NCBI GenBank assembly: GCA_025357775.1
Contig: JANXOQ010000322.1
Span: 1-6,244 of the forward strand
Length of the DNA: 6,244 bases
Reading direction: 5' to 3'
Source of the DNA: Ferruginibacter sp.
GTDB taxonomy: Bacteria; Bacteroidota; Bacteroidia; Chitinophagales; Chitinophagaceae
Below the pieces are notes generated by a model. The model was not told where the DNA came from and did no database searches. It saw only the letters and a list, made by a program, of their open reading frames with translations. How positions within the stretch are numbered: position 1 is the stretch's first letter; each line of letters starts with the position of its first letter. A program made the translations under genes and the position numbers. Positions 1-6,172 of the stretch are shown piece after piece.

Positions 1-172
1 AAAAAAAGTACTTCTTTGCCACAATACAGATAGTTTGAGTTTAATAAGCAAAAGAAAATTGATGCGCTAAGTAATTTATTGTATTTAAAGATTACTTTTT
101 TATATGGTAAAAGTGTGTGCTTATTTACTTTAAATATCAAGAAATCATTTATTATAACTTAAACAAATTATT

Positions 173-1210
173 ATGTCTGGAAAAAAAATTAATTTAAAAC
201 CTTCTTTACTGGATAATATTATTAATACCACAGGTATCAACCCAGATGCTTTTAAAGGAACTATAGGAAACGAATCTGAGATAAGAGTTACGTTTGATAA
301 AAATGAACCCTTCGCAACAGCTGCCGAGATTAAAGCGGCAAACGTTGCAAATGTGAGATATGAAGGGCATCGGCTGTTTCAAGGATCTACTGAACCTTCT
401 CAAATACCAGGATATGAAACCAGGTTTGGTTATTTAAATCAACAGTTTAAAAAGCAAAATATTCCACTTGCAAAACAAACTCAAATTGTAGATGAATTGA
501 GAAAAAAGTATCCTCTAGCTTTTTCAACAAACATGAGTACTGCTGATATTTTAAAAGGGAAGGCACCAAGCAAATCGGATATCACCAATAAATCGTTTCA
601 TGGCATTGAGGCATTCAATCAGGGAAATGCACTGGTTGCAGAATTAAATTCTTCCTATGGAATCCAATTAAGTCCACAAGTAACTTATGCCAATACATCT
701 ACTGGTGTAGCGCAATTATTAGGTGATGAAATAAAAGGTACTGGTCCAAATGGTGCCATTACTTTACAAGATATGAAAGCTAATTTTGCATTAGAAACTA
801 GCGATCAGTTAAATACAAAAAGCATTGTTGATTATTTTAATAAACCAGGTGCGCAGAAAGCCTATGCAAATAAACCAACTACTGTAATTATACCAATTAG
901 TTCTACAAAAGGAATAGAAGTTACGTTGCCTTTCGACCCACGTGCCGTAGGTGAGTATCACAATGGCAAGCAAAATGCAAATGATCGTTTTTTAACCGCA
1001 TACACAATGAATGTTAACAACGGTTCAAAAAAAGAAGCTATTGTGCCTACTGCAGGTGTAAAATTTACTTATATAGAAAGATTAGCAGTAAACACTATTA
1101 ATGAGGATACTAAAAATGGTAAAATAACACCGTATAAAGTAGTTAATTTGCCTGCCAATTATTTAAATCCAAATAAAAAACCTACCCAAGGTAAAACGCC
1201 AAAAAGATAA
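173..1210 (+). CDS. Hypothetical protein, 345 aa, no recognised family
   Basis: I do not recognise this protein. The frame is open from ATG at 173 to TAA at 1210, and that ATG is the first Met of the frame. The upstream bases are A-rich with no Shine-Dalgarno, as for the other genes here. The N-terminus (MSGKKINLKP) is polar and basic, with no signal peptide, lipobox or membrane segment, so a cytoplasmic protein is the simplest reading. It contains no Cys and no Trp, is rich in Asn, Lys and Thr, and ends in a basic tail (about residues 331-345). Residues 167-201 resemble the peripheral-subunit-binding domain of 2-oxoacid dehydrogenase E2 proteins: SPQV, seven residues, GV, then IKGTGPNGAIT and D200. 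No lipoyl or acyltransferase domain is present, and the usual Arg residues are missing, so this may be chance. Residues 235-265 look beta-rich. It stands alone, convergent with ffh, with its own terminator. That it is a real gene is fairly certain; its function is unknown. Confidence 0.8.
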   Translation: MSGKKINLKPSLLDNIINTTGINPDAFKGTIGNESEIRVTFDKNEPFATAAEIKAANVANVRYEGHRLFQGSTEPSQIPGYETRFGYLNQQFKKQNIPLAKQTQIVDELRKKYPLAFSTNMSTADILKGKAPSKSDITNKSFHGIEAFNQGNALVAELNSSYGIQLSPQVTYANTSTGVAQLLGDEIKGTGPNGAITLQDMKANFALETSDQLNTKSIVDYFNKPGAQKAYANKPTTVIIPISSTKGIEVTLPFDPRAVGEYHNGKQNANDRFLTAYTMNVNNGSKKEAIVPTAGVKFTYIERLAVNTINEDTKNGKITPYKVVNLPANYLNPNKKPTQGKTPKR

Positions 1211-1251
1211 ATAAAGAGGATTTTATATATTAATCTTAAAAATACTATACG

Positions 1252-1292
1252 AAAAGAGGCTATCCAATTATTAATTTGGAGCAGCCTCTTTT
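1252..1292 (+). terminator. Hairpin terminator after the hypothetical gene, possibly bidirectional
   Basis: A perfect 10-bp inverted repeat (AAAAGAGGCT at 1252-1261, AGCCTCTTTT at 1283-1292) encloses a second 5-bp stem (TCCAA 1263-1267 with TTGGA 1276-1280) and an 8-nt loop. It starts 41 bp after the stop of the upstream gene. The stem is A-rich on its left arm and T-rich on its right, so transcripts from either strand would end the stem in U residues. It could therefore end both the hypothetical gene and read-through from ffh. The U tract is short (four T, then ATATAA), so efficiency is uncertain. Confidence 0.7.
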
Positions 1293-1394
1293 ATATAATC
1301 GTAACTTGATTATCGTTTTCTTGTAACCTATTTTATTTCAAATGCGAAATGAGGATTTAGCTGTAGTTTCACTTTATTATTCGCTTTTATCTAT

Positions 1395-1425
1395 TGCACA
1401 ATAAAAGCCAAATAAAATTACAAAT
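1395..1425 (+). repeat. Dispersed 31-nt repeat, copy A
   Basis: This stretch matches the minus strand of 3147-3177 at 27 of 31 positions without gaps, including an exact 14-nt core AATAAAAGCCAAAT. Both copies are intergenic. This copy lies just before the candidate structured RNA. Its first part also forms the right arm of an 8-bp inverted repeat (GCTTTTAT 1383-1390 with ATAAAAGC 1401-1408). The sequence is AT-rich, which lowers the weight of the match. Confidence 0.4.
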
Positions 1426-1430
1426 GCTTA

Positions 1431-1495
1431 GCCTAGCCCCGATAGAAATGGAAATAGGCAAGGAACGAAGCCTATTGCAATGGATAACGGGAAAC
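1431..1495 (+). ncRNA. Candidate structured RNA element of a Bacteroidota type
   Basis: The plus strand can fold into a closing stem CCCG (1438-1441) with CGGG (1488-1491). A symmetric 11 x 11 internal loop follows (1442-1452 and 1477-1487), then a 7-bp stem AATAGGC (1453-1459) with GCCTATT (1470-1476), capped by a 10-nt A/G-rich loop (1460-1469). Each side of the internal loop carries the same word AATGGA (1447-1452 and 1479-1484), so the unpaired region looks conserved and symmetric. The flanking words AGCCCCGATAG and GGATAACGGG resemble an intergenic RNA-like element I recall as common in Bacteroidota, possibly the flavo-1 motif; this was not checked. No promoter was identified. It could be a small RNA or a transcribed repeat. 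Confidence 0.4.
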
Positions 1496-1536
1496 TGAAT
1501 TTCAATAAAGCTTTCAACTCCCACGCTCAAAAAAAA

Positions 1537-1592
1537 CAGACACAAAATATTAGACTATAGATATTAGACACAAGATATTAGACACAAGACAA
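1537..1592 (+). repeat. Degenerate 7-bp tandem repeat block (plus orientation)
   Basis: Eight consecutive heptamers fit the pattern NA(G/A)A followed by three variable bases, for example TAGACTA, TAGATAT, TAGACAC and AAGATAT. Because two heptamers alternate, the block also reads as three tandem 14-bp units (1547-1560, 1561-1574, 1575-1588), of which the last two are identical. It lies downstream of the ffh stop codon. The same heptamers recur upstream of sucA. Confidence 0.8.
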
Positions 1593-1602
1593 ATACATTT
1601 AA

Positions 1603-1637
1603 AAATCTCAATACTCACATCTCAATACTCACATCTA
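1603..1637 (-). repeat. Degenerate 7-bp tandem repeat block (minus orientation), beside the ffh stop
   Basis: On the minus strand this is five heptamers: TAGATGT, GAGTATT, GAGATGT, GAGTATT and GAGATTT. On the plus strand it appears as two identical 14-bp units at 1607-1620 and 1621-1634. The block ends 4 bp from the ffh stop codon (1642-1644), so it forms the start of the ffh 3' untranslated region. Its orientation is opposite to that of the neighbouring block at 1537-1592. Confidence 0.8.
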
Positions 1638-1641
1638 ACCT

Positions 1642-2958
1642 TTATCTCATCCCTGGCATTCTTCCCATCGGCATTTTGTTCATCATCTTCATCATGCCTT
1701 TCATTTGTTCAAATTGTTTTAAAAAGGCGTTTAGTTCTGCAATATCTTTTCCTGCACCTTTTGCTATACGTGCCTTGCGGCTTGGGTTTATGAGGTCAGG
1801 GTTGCGGCGTTCTATTACGGTCATGCTATTTATGAGGGCTTCTATTCCTTTAAATGCATCGTCGTTTATGTCCACATCTTTTATTTGTTTTCCTACACCA
1901 GGTATCATACCCATGAGGTCTTTCAGGTTACCCATTTTTTTTATTTGCCCTAGCTGTGTTTTAAAATCTTCAAAATCAAATTGATTTTTGCGAATGCGTT
2001 TTTCCAACTTTGCTGCTTCTGCTTCGTCAAATTGCTCCTGTGCTTTTTCTACCAAACTCACAATATCGCCCATGCCCAAAATTCGTTGCGCCATACGCTC
2101 TGGATAAAAAACATCTAGCGTATCCATCTTCTCCCCGCTGCTCATAAATTTTATGGGCTTGTTCACCGTATATTTTATGGAGAGTGCCGCACCACCCCTT
2201 GTATCGCCATCAAGTTTTGTAAGCACCACGCCACTAAAATCCAAACGCTCATTAAATGCAGCTGCAGTATTCACAGCATCTTGCCCCGTCATACTATCTA
2301 CTACAAATAATATTTCGTGAGGGCTCACCGCAGCTTTTACATTGGCTACTTCCGTCATCATCACTTCATCTACCGCAAGGCGGCCCGCAGTATCAATGAT
2401 GATTACATTTTTATTTCTACTCCTTGCTTCTTTAATTGCATTCTGTACAATGCTTACTGCGTCTTTATTTTCACGTTCACAATATACATCTACACCTATT
2501 TGTCCGCCCAATACTTCTAGTTGGTCTATGGCCGCAGGGCGGTAAATATCAGCAGCTACAAGCAATGGTGATTTGCCTTTTTTTGTTTTTAAATAATTGG
2601 CAAGCTTACCACTAAAAGTTGTTTTACCACTTCCTTGCAAACCTGCTACTAAAATAATAGCAGGGTTTCCATTTACATTAAAATCACTTTCCTTGCCACC
2701 CATGAGTTCGGTCAGTTGGTCTTGCACAATTTTTACCATCTGCTGCCCGGGGTTCACTGCTAGCAATACTTTACTACCCAATGCCGTTTCCTTTACCTTA
2801 TCAGTAAATTCTTTTGCAATTTTATAATTCACATCGGCATCTACCAATGCACGGCGTATATCTTTTACCGTATTGGCAATATTGAGTTCGGTAATACGCC
2901 CCTCACCTTTTATATTTTTAAACGCACTTTCTAATTTTTCACTTAAGCTGTTGAACAT
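1642..2958 (-). CDS. ffh: Signal recognition particle protein Ffh (SRP54 GTPase)
   Basis: Ffh binds 4.5S RNA and signal sequences emerging from the ribosome. It docks with FtsY at the membrane to deliver inner-membrane proteins to SecYEG, with GTP hydrolysis by both partners. At 438 residues it has normal family length and complete domain order. The N domain carries ALVDADV at 37-43. The G domain has the P-loop GLQGSGKT (106-113), DIYRP (137-141), DTAGR (189-193), TKLDGDTRGG (247-256) and SGEKMDTLDVF (274-284). The M domain (about 329-438) has the RNA-binding stretch SRKARIAKGAG (393-403) and a Met-rich tail (419-438). The start at 2958 fits the family N-terminus (MFNSLSEKLE). No clear Shine-Dalgarno is seen; an A9 run and a hairpin (2976-2992) precede the start. 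It lies 323 bp downstream of sucA in the same direction and is convergent with the hypothetical gene. Its own promoter was not identified. The identification is firm. Confidence 0.98.
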   Translation of the reverse strand: MFNSLSEKLESAFKNIKGEGRITELNIANTVKDIRRALVDADVNYKIAKEFTDKVKETALGSKVLLAVNPGQQMVKIVQDQLTELMGGKESDFNVNGNPAIILVAGLQGSGKTTFSGKLANYLKTKKGKSPLLVAADIYRPAAIDQLEVLGGQIGVDVYCERENKDAVSIVQNAIKEARSRNKNVIIIDTAGRLAVDEVMMTEVANVKAAVSPHEILFVVDSMTGQDAVNTAAAFNERLDFSGVVLTKLDGDTRGGAALSIKYTVNKPIKFMSSGEKMDTLDVFYPERMAQRILGMGDIVSLVEKAQEQFDEAEAAKLEKRIRKNQFDFEDFKTQLGQIKKMGNLKDLMGMIPGVGKQIKDVDINDDAFKGIEALINSMTVIERRNPDLINPSRKARIAKGAGKDIAELNAFLKQFEQMKGMMKMMNKMPMGRMPGMR

Positions 2959-2973
2959 GTGTTATTTTTTTTT

Positions 2974-3022
2974 CTCATAGGCTGCGCCTATGTTTATGAA
3001 TGTTAAACCCCTTTGAGGTTTG
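2974..3022 (-). repeat. Double-hairpin intergenic repeat, unit 1
   Basis: On the minus strand this unit has a 7-bp hairpin (3021-3005, AAACCTC with GGGGTTT, loop AAA, one G-U pair), a linker AACATTCATAA, and a second perfect 7-bp hairpin (2992-2976, CATAGGC with GCCTATG, 3-nt loop). The 17-bp core 2994-3010 is identical to 3052-3068 in unit 2, at a 58-bp offset. The second hairpin ends 17 nt before the ffh start codon. It resembles a short palindromic repeat family I recall from Bacteroidota genomes; no mobile enzyme is present in the window. Confidence 0.75.
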
Positions 3023-3030
3023 TTTTTTAT

Positions 3031-3080
3031 ACCCACAGACTTCGACTGTGGTTATGAATGTTAAACCCTTTCAGGGTTTG
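3031..3080 (-). repeat. Double-hairpin intergenic repeat, unit 2
   Basis: It has the same architecture as unit 1. On the minus strand there is a perfect 7-bp hairpin (3079-3063, AAACCCT with AGGGTTT, loop GAA), the same linker AACATTCATAA, then a hairpin with a different stem (3051-3033, CCACAG with CTGTGG, 7-nt loop). The second stem differs from unit 1 in almost every base while pairing is kept. On the plus strand the first hairpin is followed by a T-rich run (3081-3093) and looks like a terminator, but no plus-strand gene lies upstream of it. Confidence 0.75.
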
Positions 3081-3102
3081 TTTTATTTTTTTTGTTAGTC
3101 AG

Positions 3103-3127
3103 CTGAAGTACCTTGATTGGGCTTCAG
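3103..3127 (-). repeat. Intergenic hairpin in the sucA-ffh gap
   Basis: CTGAAG (3103-3108) and CTTCAG (3122-3127) form a 6-bp stem around a 13-nt loop, inside which CC (3111-3112) can pair with GG (3119-3120). The adjoining bases up to about 3145 are more GC-rich than the rest of the gap. The segment has the look of another dispersed Bacteroidota repeat, but only one copy lies in this window, so that is inference. Confidence 0.4.
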
Positions 3128-3146
3128 TGGCGACGCTCCGTTGAAA

Positions 3147-3177
3147 ATTTGTTTTTTAATTTGGCTTTTATTATGCA
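3147..3177 (-). repeat. Dispersed 31-nt repeat, copy B
   Basis: This is the minus-strand partner of copy A at 1395-1425, with 27 of 31 positions identical, including AATAAAAGCCAAAT. It lies immediately beside the hairpin segment 3103-3145 in the gap between sucA and ffh. Similarity to copy A stops at the end of the 31 nt, where the two sites carry different hairpin elements. Confidence 0.4.
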
Positions 3178-3252
3178 CTATTTTTAGTTACCATAGATGC
3201 ACAGAAAAATACATTTTATAAACCCCTATTCTATTTAATCTCCATAATGTCT

Positions 3253-3278
3253 TCCCCCTGCGGGGGAGATAGAGGGGG
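3253..3278 (-). repeat. C/G-run hairpin just after the sucA stop
   Basis: On the minus strand, TCCCCC (3267-3262) pairs with GGGGGA (3258-3253) around a 3-nt loop, starting 14 nt after the sucA stop codon. A second run CCCCCT (3278-3273) lies between the stop and this stem and could pair with the same G-run instead, giving two mutually exclusive folds. No U tract follows, so it is not a classical intrinsic terminator. It might protect the sucA mRNA 3' end or be a dispersed repeat common in this phylum; both are inference. Confidence 0.55.
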
Positions 3279-3281
3279 CTT

Positions 3282-6053
3282 CTAAATACTAAACGCCGTA
3301 TCCACCACAGCCGCCTGCTCTTTAGCATGTATCTTACTATAACCACTAGCTGTACTTGCACTTGCTTTTCTGCTGATGATGTGAAAATTTATACTCTCTA
3401 AATTCATACGCAAGTACGAGGCTGCACCCATATTTTGAGGTTCTTCTTGCACCCAATGCCAAATAGCTTTGTTGTATTTTGCATATAGTTCATCCAATTT
3501 ATTTTGTGGTAGTGGATACAATTGCTCTAGTCTTATTATTGCCACATCATCTCTACCATCTTTTTCTTTACGCTCAAGCAAATCAAAATATATTTTACCA
3601 CTGCACATCAATACTTTTTTTACAATGCTAGCATCTTTGTTGGTTGCATCATCATACACTTCTGTAAATCCGCCTTCGGTAAATGCACTTACATCGCTGT
3701 AGGTAACAGGCAAACGTAAATTTGCTTTTGGCGAAAAATTTACCAAAGGTTTTCTAAACGGCCAAGCCATTTGGCGGCGCAGCATGTGAAAGAAATTTGC
3801 AGCCGTAGTTATGTTTGTAATAACCATATTCAACTCTGCACACTGTTGTAAAAAACGTTCCATTCTTGCACTACTATGCTCAGGCCCTTGCCCTTCGTAG
3901 CCATGCGGTAGTAATAATGTAACACCATTCATGCGTTGCCACTTTGTTTCGGCAGCGGCAATAAATTGGTCAATAATAATTTGGCAGCCATTTACAAAAT
4001 CACCAAACTGTGCTTCCCACAAAACAAGTGCATTTGGGTTTGCCATGCTGTACCCATATTCAAAACCAAGCACTGCATACTCACTGAGCAAAGAGTTATA
4101 AATTCTAAAAGGCGATTGTGTTTCTGTAAAATGGTTTAAACGATTGTATCCTTCGTTGGTATTTTCATCATATATCACCGCATGGCGATGACTGAAAGTA
4201 CCACGCTTTACATCTTGCCCACTCATGCGCACATCTTTACCATCTACCAACAAACTAGAATATGCAAGCAACTCCGCAGTAGCCCAATCTATTTTTTTAC
4301 TATCCTCAAATAATTTTATTTTATCTGCTAATAATTTTTCTACTTTTTTTAATGGCTTAAAATTTTCTGGCCATTTCATTAATCCATCAAAAAGCATTTT
4401 TACTTGTTCAGCAGTGATAGCAGTTATTGGTGAGTTTTTAAAATCATCTGCCGTGGCTCTGCGTAGTCGCTGCCACCATTCTTCAGGCTTTTGAAAACTA
4501 TATGGAAGCGGATGTTGTTTTACTTCGTCTAATCTTTCTTGCAGGTCTGCTAAAAATTTTTGCTCCATTTCTTTTGCTAAATTTTTTGCATCAGGCTCAC
4601 CATTTTCCATGAGGTATTGTGTGTACACTTCACGGGCATTCATGTGCTTGTCTATAAGTCCGTATAATGCAGGTTGTGTAAACTTTGGTTCGTCGCCTTC
4701 GTTGTGTCCATGTCTGCGGAAGCAAACCATATCTATAAAAATATCACTATTAAATTCTTGGCGATAACGGGTAGCTATTTCTGCTACTTTTACTACAGCT
4801 TCAGGGTCGTCTCCATTTACGTGTAACACAGGCGCCTGCACCATTGCCGCTACCGATGTACAATAATCTGCGCTACGAGCATCATCAAAATCTGTTGTAA
4901 AACCAATTTGGTTATTGATAACATAATGTATTGTACCACCAACATAATATCCTTTTAAATCACTCATCTGCAAAACCTCATATACAACTCCCTGCCCTGC
5001 TACAGATGAATCGCCGTGTATTAAAATAGGGAGTATTTTATCGAAATCAGAATTATACAATACATCTGCCTTGCTGCGTGTAAAGCCCATTACTACAGGG
5101 TCCACCGTTTCTAAGTGAGATGGATTGGGGCATAATTTTAAATTTATTTTTTTGCCATTTGTAGTTTCTGTTTGTGTGCTAAAACCCAAATGATATTTTA
5201 CATCACCGCTGCCCATGGTGGTATCAGGTGTTGCAGTACCTTCAAATTCGGTAAAAATTTGTTCATACGTTTTGCCCAACACATTTGCCAATACATTTAG
5301 CCTTCCTCTATGCGCCATACCAATCACCACTTCCTGTACATCATTTGCTGCGCCTGTGTTTATAATGGCATCAAGCCCTGCAATTGTACTTTCGCCACCT
5401 TCTAAACTAAATCGTTTTTGTCCAATATATTTTGTATGCAAAAACTTTTCAAACATTACCCCTTCATTTAATTTTTGAAGTATGCGTTTTTTTTGCTCAA
5501 TAGAAAGCGGTTTGTGAAAACCTACTTCCATCTCGTTGCTCAACCATTGTATTTTTTTAATATCGTTTAATGCACTGTACTCTACACCTACATGATGTGT
5601 GTATGACTTTTGTAAATGCGCAACTATATTTTGTAAAGATGTTTTACCAAGATTTAAAAATTTTCCTGCATCAAATTCAGTACTTAAATCTGTATCACTC
5701 AAATTAAAATTGGATAGTTCCAACCCTGCATTTCTATCTTTTCTTTTCTTTAACGGATTAGTATTGGCAATTAAATGTCCTTTTTTTCTGTAGGATTGTA
5801 TGAGTTGATAAACTGAAAATTCTTTATCTAAATTGCCAATAGTTATGGGAGAAGCTGACGAACTTGATGAAACAGCATTGCTATCAATTGCCGCTTTGCC
5901 ATTTGCTACCAAACCATTACCTACTGCAAAATCAAATCCTTCAAAGAATTTTTTCATATCTGCATCCACACTTTCGGGGTTTGCCACAAAATCTTTATAC
6001 AAGTTTTCTATGTAAGATGGATGCGCATTTGTTATGTATTGGAAATCCTTCAT
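3282..6053 (-). CDS. sucA: 2-oxoglutarate dehydrogenase E1 component (thiamine diphosphate-dependent)
   Basis: SucA decarboxylates 2-oxoglutarate with thiamine diphosphate and passes the succinyl group to the lipoyl domains of E2 (SucB) in the TCA-cycle 2-oxoglutarate dehydrogenase complex. At 923 residues it has near-normal length. The N-terminal E2-contact segment (about 1-42) is followed by a Ser-rich linker (45-70). The thiamine-binding domain has GMAHRGRLNVL (245-255), YHLG (287-290), NPSHLE (310-315), HGDSSVAGQG (346-355), INNQIGFTT (379-387) and RHGHNEGDEP (447-456). D348 and N381 correspond by spacing to the E. coli Mg2+-binding pair D374/N407. The pyrimidine domain carries WEAQFGDF (679-686) and LLPHGYEGQGPEHSSAR (714-730), and the C-terminus ends with ASGYSKIHAKEQ (902-913). 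The start at 6053 fits the family (MKDFQYITNAHP). No Shine-Dalgarno is seen. sucB does not follow; ffh does, after 323 bp. The segment SPKANLRLP (774-782) has Leu where E. coli SucA has His. Confidence 0.98.
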   Translation of the reverse strand: MKDFQYITNAHPSYIENLYKDFVANPESVDADMKKFFEGFDFAVGNGLVANGKAAIDSNAVSSSSSASPITIGNLDKEFSVYQLIQSYRKKGHLIANTNPLKKRKDRNAGLELSNFNLSDTDLSTEFDAGKFLNLGKTSLQNIVAHLQKSYTHHVGVEYSALNDIKKIQWLSNEMEVGFHKPLSIEQKKRILQKLNEGVMFEKFLHTKYIGQKRFSLEGGESTIAGLDAIINTGAANDVQEVVIGMAHRGRLNVLANVLGKTYEQIFTEFEGTATPDTTMGSGDVKYHLGFSTQTETTNGKKINLKLCPNPSHLETVDPVVMGFTRSKADVLYNSDFDKILPILIHGDSSVAGQGVVYEVLQMSDLKGYYVGGTIHYVINNQIGFTTDFDDARSADYCTSVAAMVQAPVLHVNGDDPEAVVKVAEIATRYRQEFNSDIFIDMVCFRRHGHNEGDEPKFTQPALYGLIDKHMNAREVYTQYLMENGEPDAKNLAKEMEQKFLADLQERLDEVKQHPLPYSFQKPEEWWQRLRRATADDFKNSPITAITAEQVKMLFDGLMKWPENFKPLKKVEKLLADKIKLFEDSKKIDWATAELLAYSSLLVDGKDVRMSGQDVKRGTFSHRHAVIYDENTNEGYNRLNHFTETQSPFRIYNSLLSEYAVLGFEYGYSMANPNALVLWEAQFGDFVNGCQIIIDQFIAAAETKWQRMNGVTLLLPHGYEGQGPEHSSARMERFLQQCAELNMVITNITTAANFFHMLRRQMAWPFRKPLVNFSPKANLRLPVTYSDVSAFTEGGFTEVYDDATNKDASIVKKVLMCSGKIYFDLLERKEKDGRDDVAIIRLEQLYPLPQNKLDELYAKYNKAIWHWVQEEPQNMGAASYLRMNLESINFHIISRKASASTASGYSKIHAKEQAAVVDTAFSI

Positions 6054-6060
6054 TCTATTT

Positions 6061-6172
6061 TAGTATTGAGATGTTAATATTGAGTATCGAGACATGAGTA
6101 TTTAGATATTAGTATTGAGATGATAGATAATAGACACAAGAATCAAGACATTAGTCTTAAGACACAAGACTT
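6061..6172 (+). repeat. Degenerate 7-bp tandem repeat, 16 units, upstream of sucA
   Basis: Sixteen consecutive heptamers run without a break in register. Position 2 is A in all 16, position 3 is G in 15, position 4 is A or T in all 16, and position 1 is never C; positions 5-7 vary. Examples are TAGTATT, GAGATGT, GAGTATT, TAGATAT, TAGACAC and AAGACAT. A further heptamer fits at 6180-6186 after one imperfect unit. The block begins 8 bp from the sucA start codon and so lies in the sucA leader or promoter region. It is not coding: the 7-bp phase is unrelated to codons and no frame stays open. Confidence 0.85.

Noticed and set aside
15..37. TTTG at 15-18 with ATAGTTTG at 30-37 as a Bacteroidota promoter for the first gene
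   Set aside because: The second box does not match TAnnTTTG at its first two bases, and the spacing is much shorter than the usual 19-21 bp.
69..97. A 7-bp inverted repeat (AAGTAAT and ATTACTT) followed by a T-run in the leader of the first gene
   Set aside because: The stem is A/T-only apart from one G-C pair, the loop is 15 nt, and no upstream gene is visible to terminate; likely chance.
1342..1404. A 20-codon plus-strand ORF (ATG at 1342, TAA at 1402) before the candidate RNA
   Set aside because: It is short, has no ribosome-binding signal or recognisable peptide, overlaps an inverted repeat, and is within chance expectation.
1547..1588. Three 14-bp direct repeats, considered as a CRISPR-like array
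   Set aside because: The units are head-to-tail with no spacers and resolve into 7-bp heptamers.
3063..3093. Hairpin plus T-tract as a plus-strand intrinsic terminator
   Set aside because: No plus-strand gene lies upstream, and the hairpin is part of a repeat unit. On the transcribed minus strand there is no U tract after it.
3186..3210. Segment around ACCATAGATGCACAGAAA, resembling the common ACCACAGAG-type intergenic repeat
   Set aside because: The match is loose and from memory only, with one copy in the window, so it is not listed as a feature.
3469..5793. Plus-strand ORFs of 60-90 codons opposite sucA, and similar ones opposite ffh
   Set aside because: They lie wholly antisense to firmly identified conserved genes, with no family resemblance.
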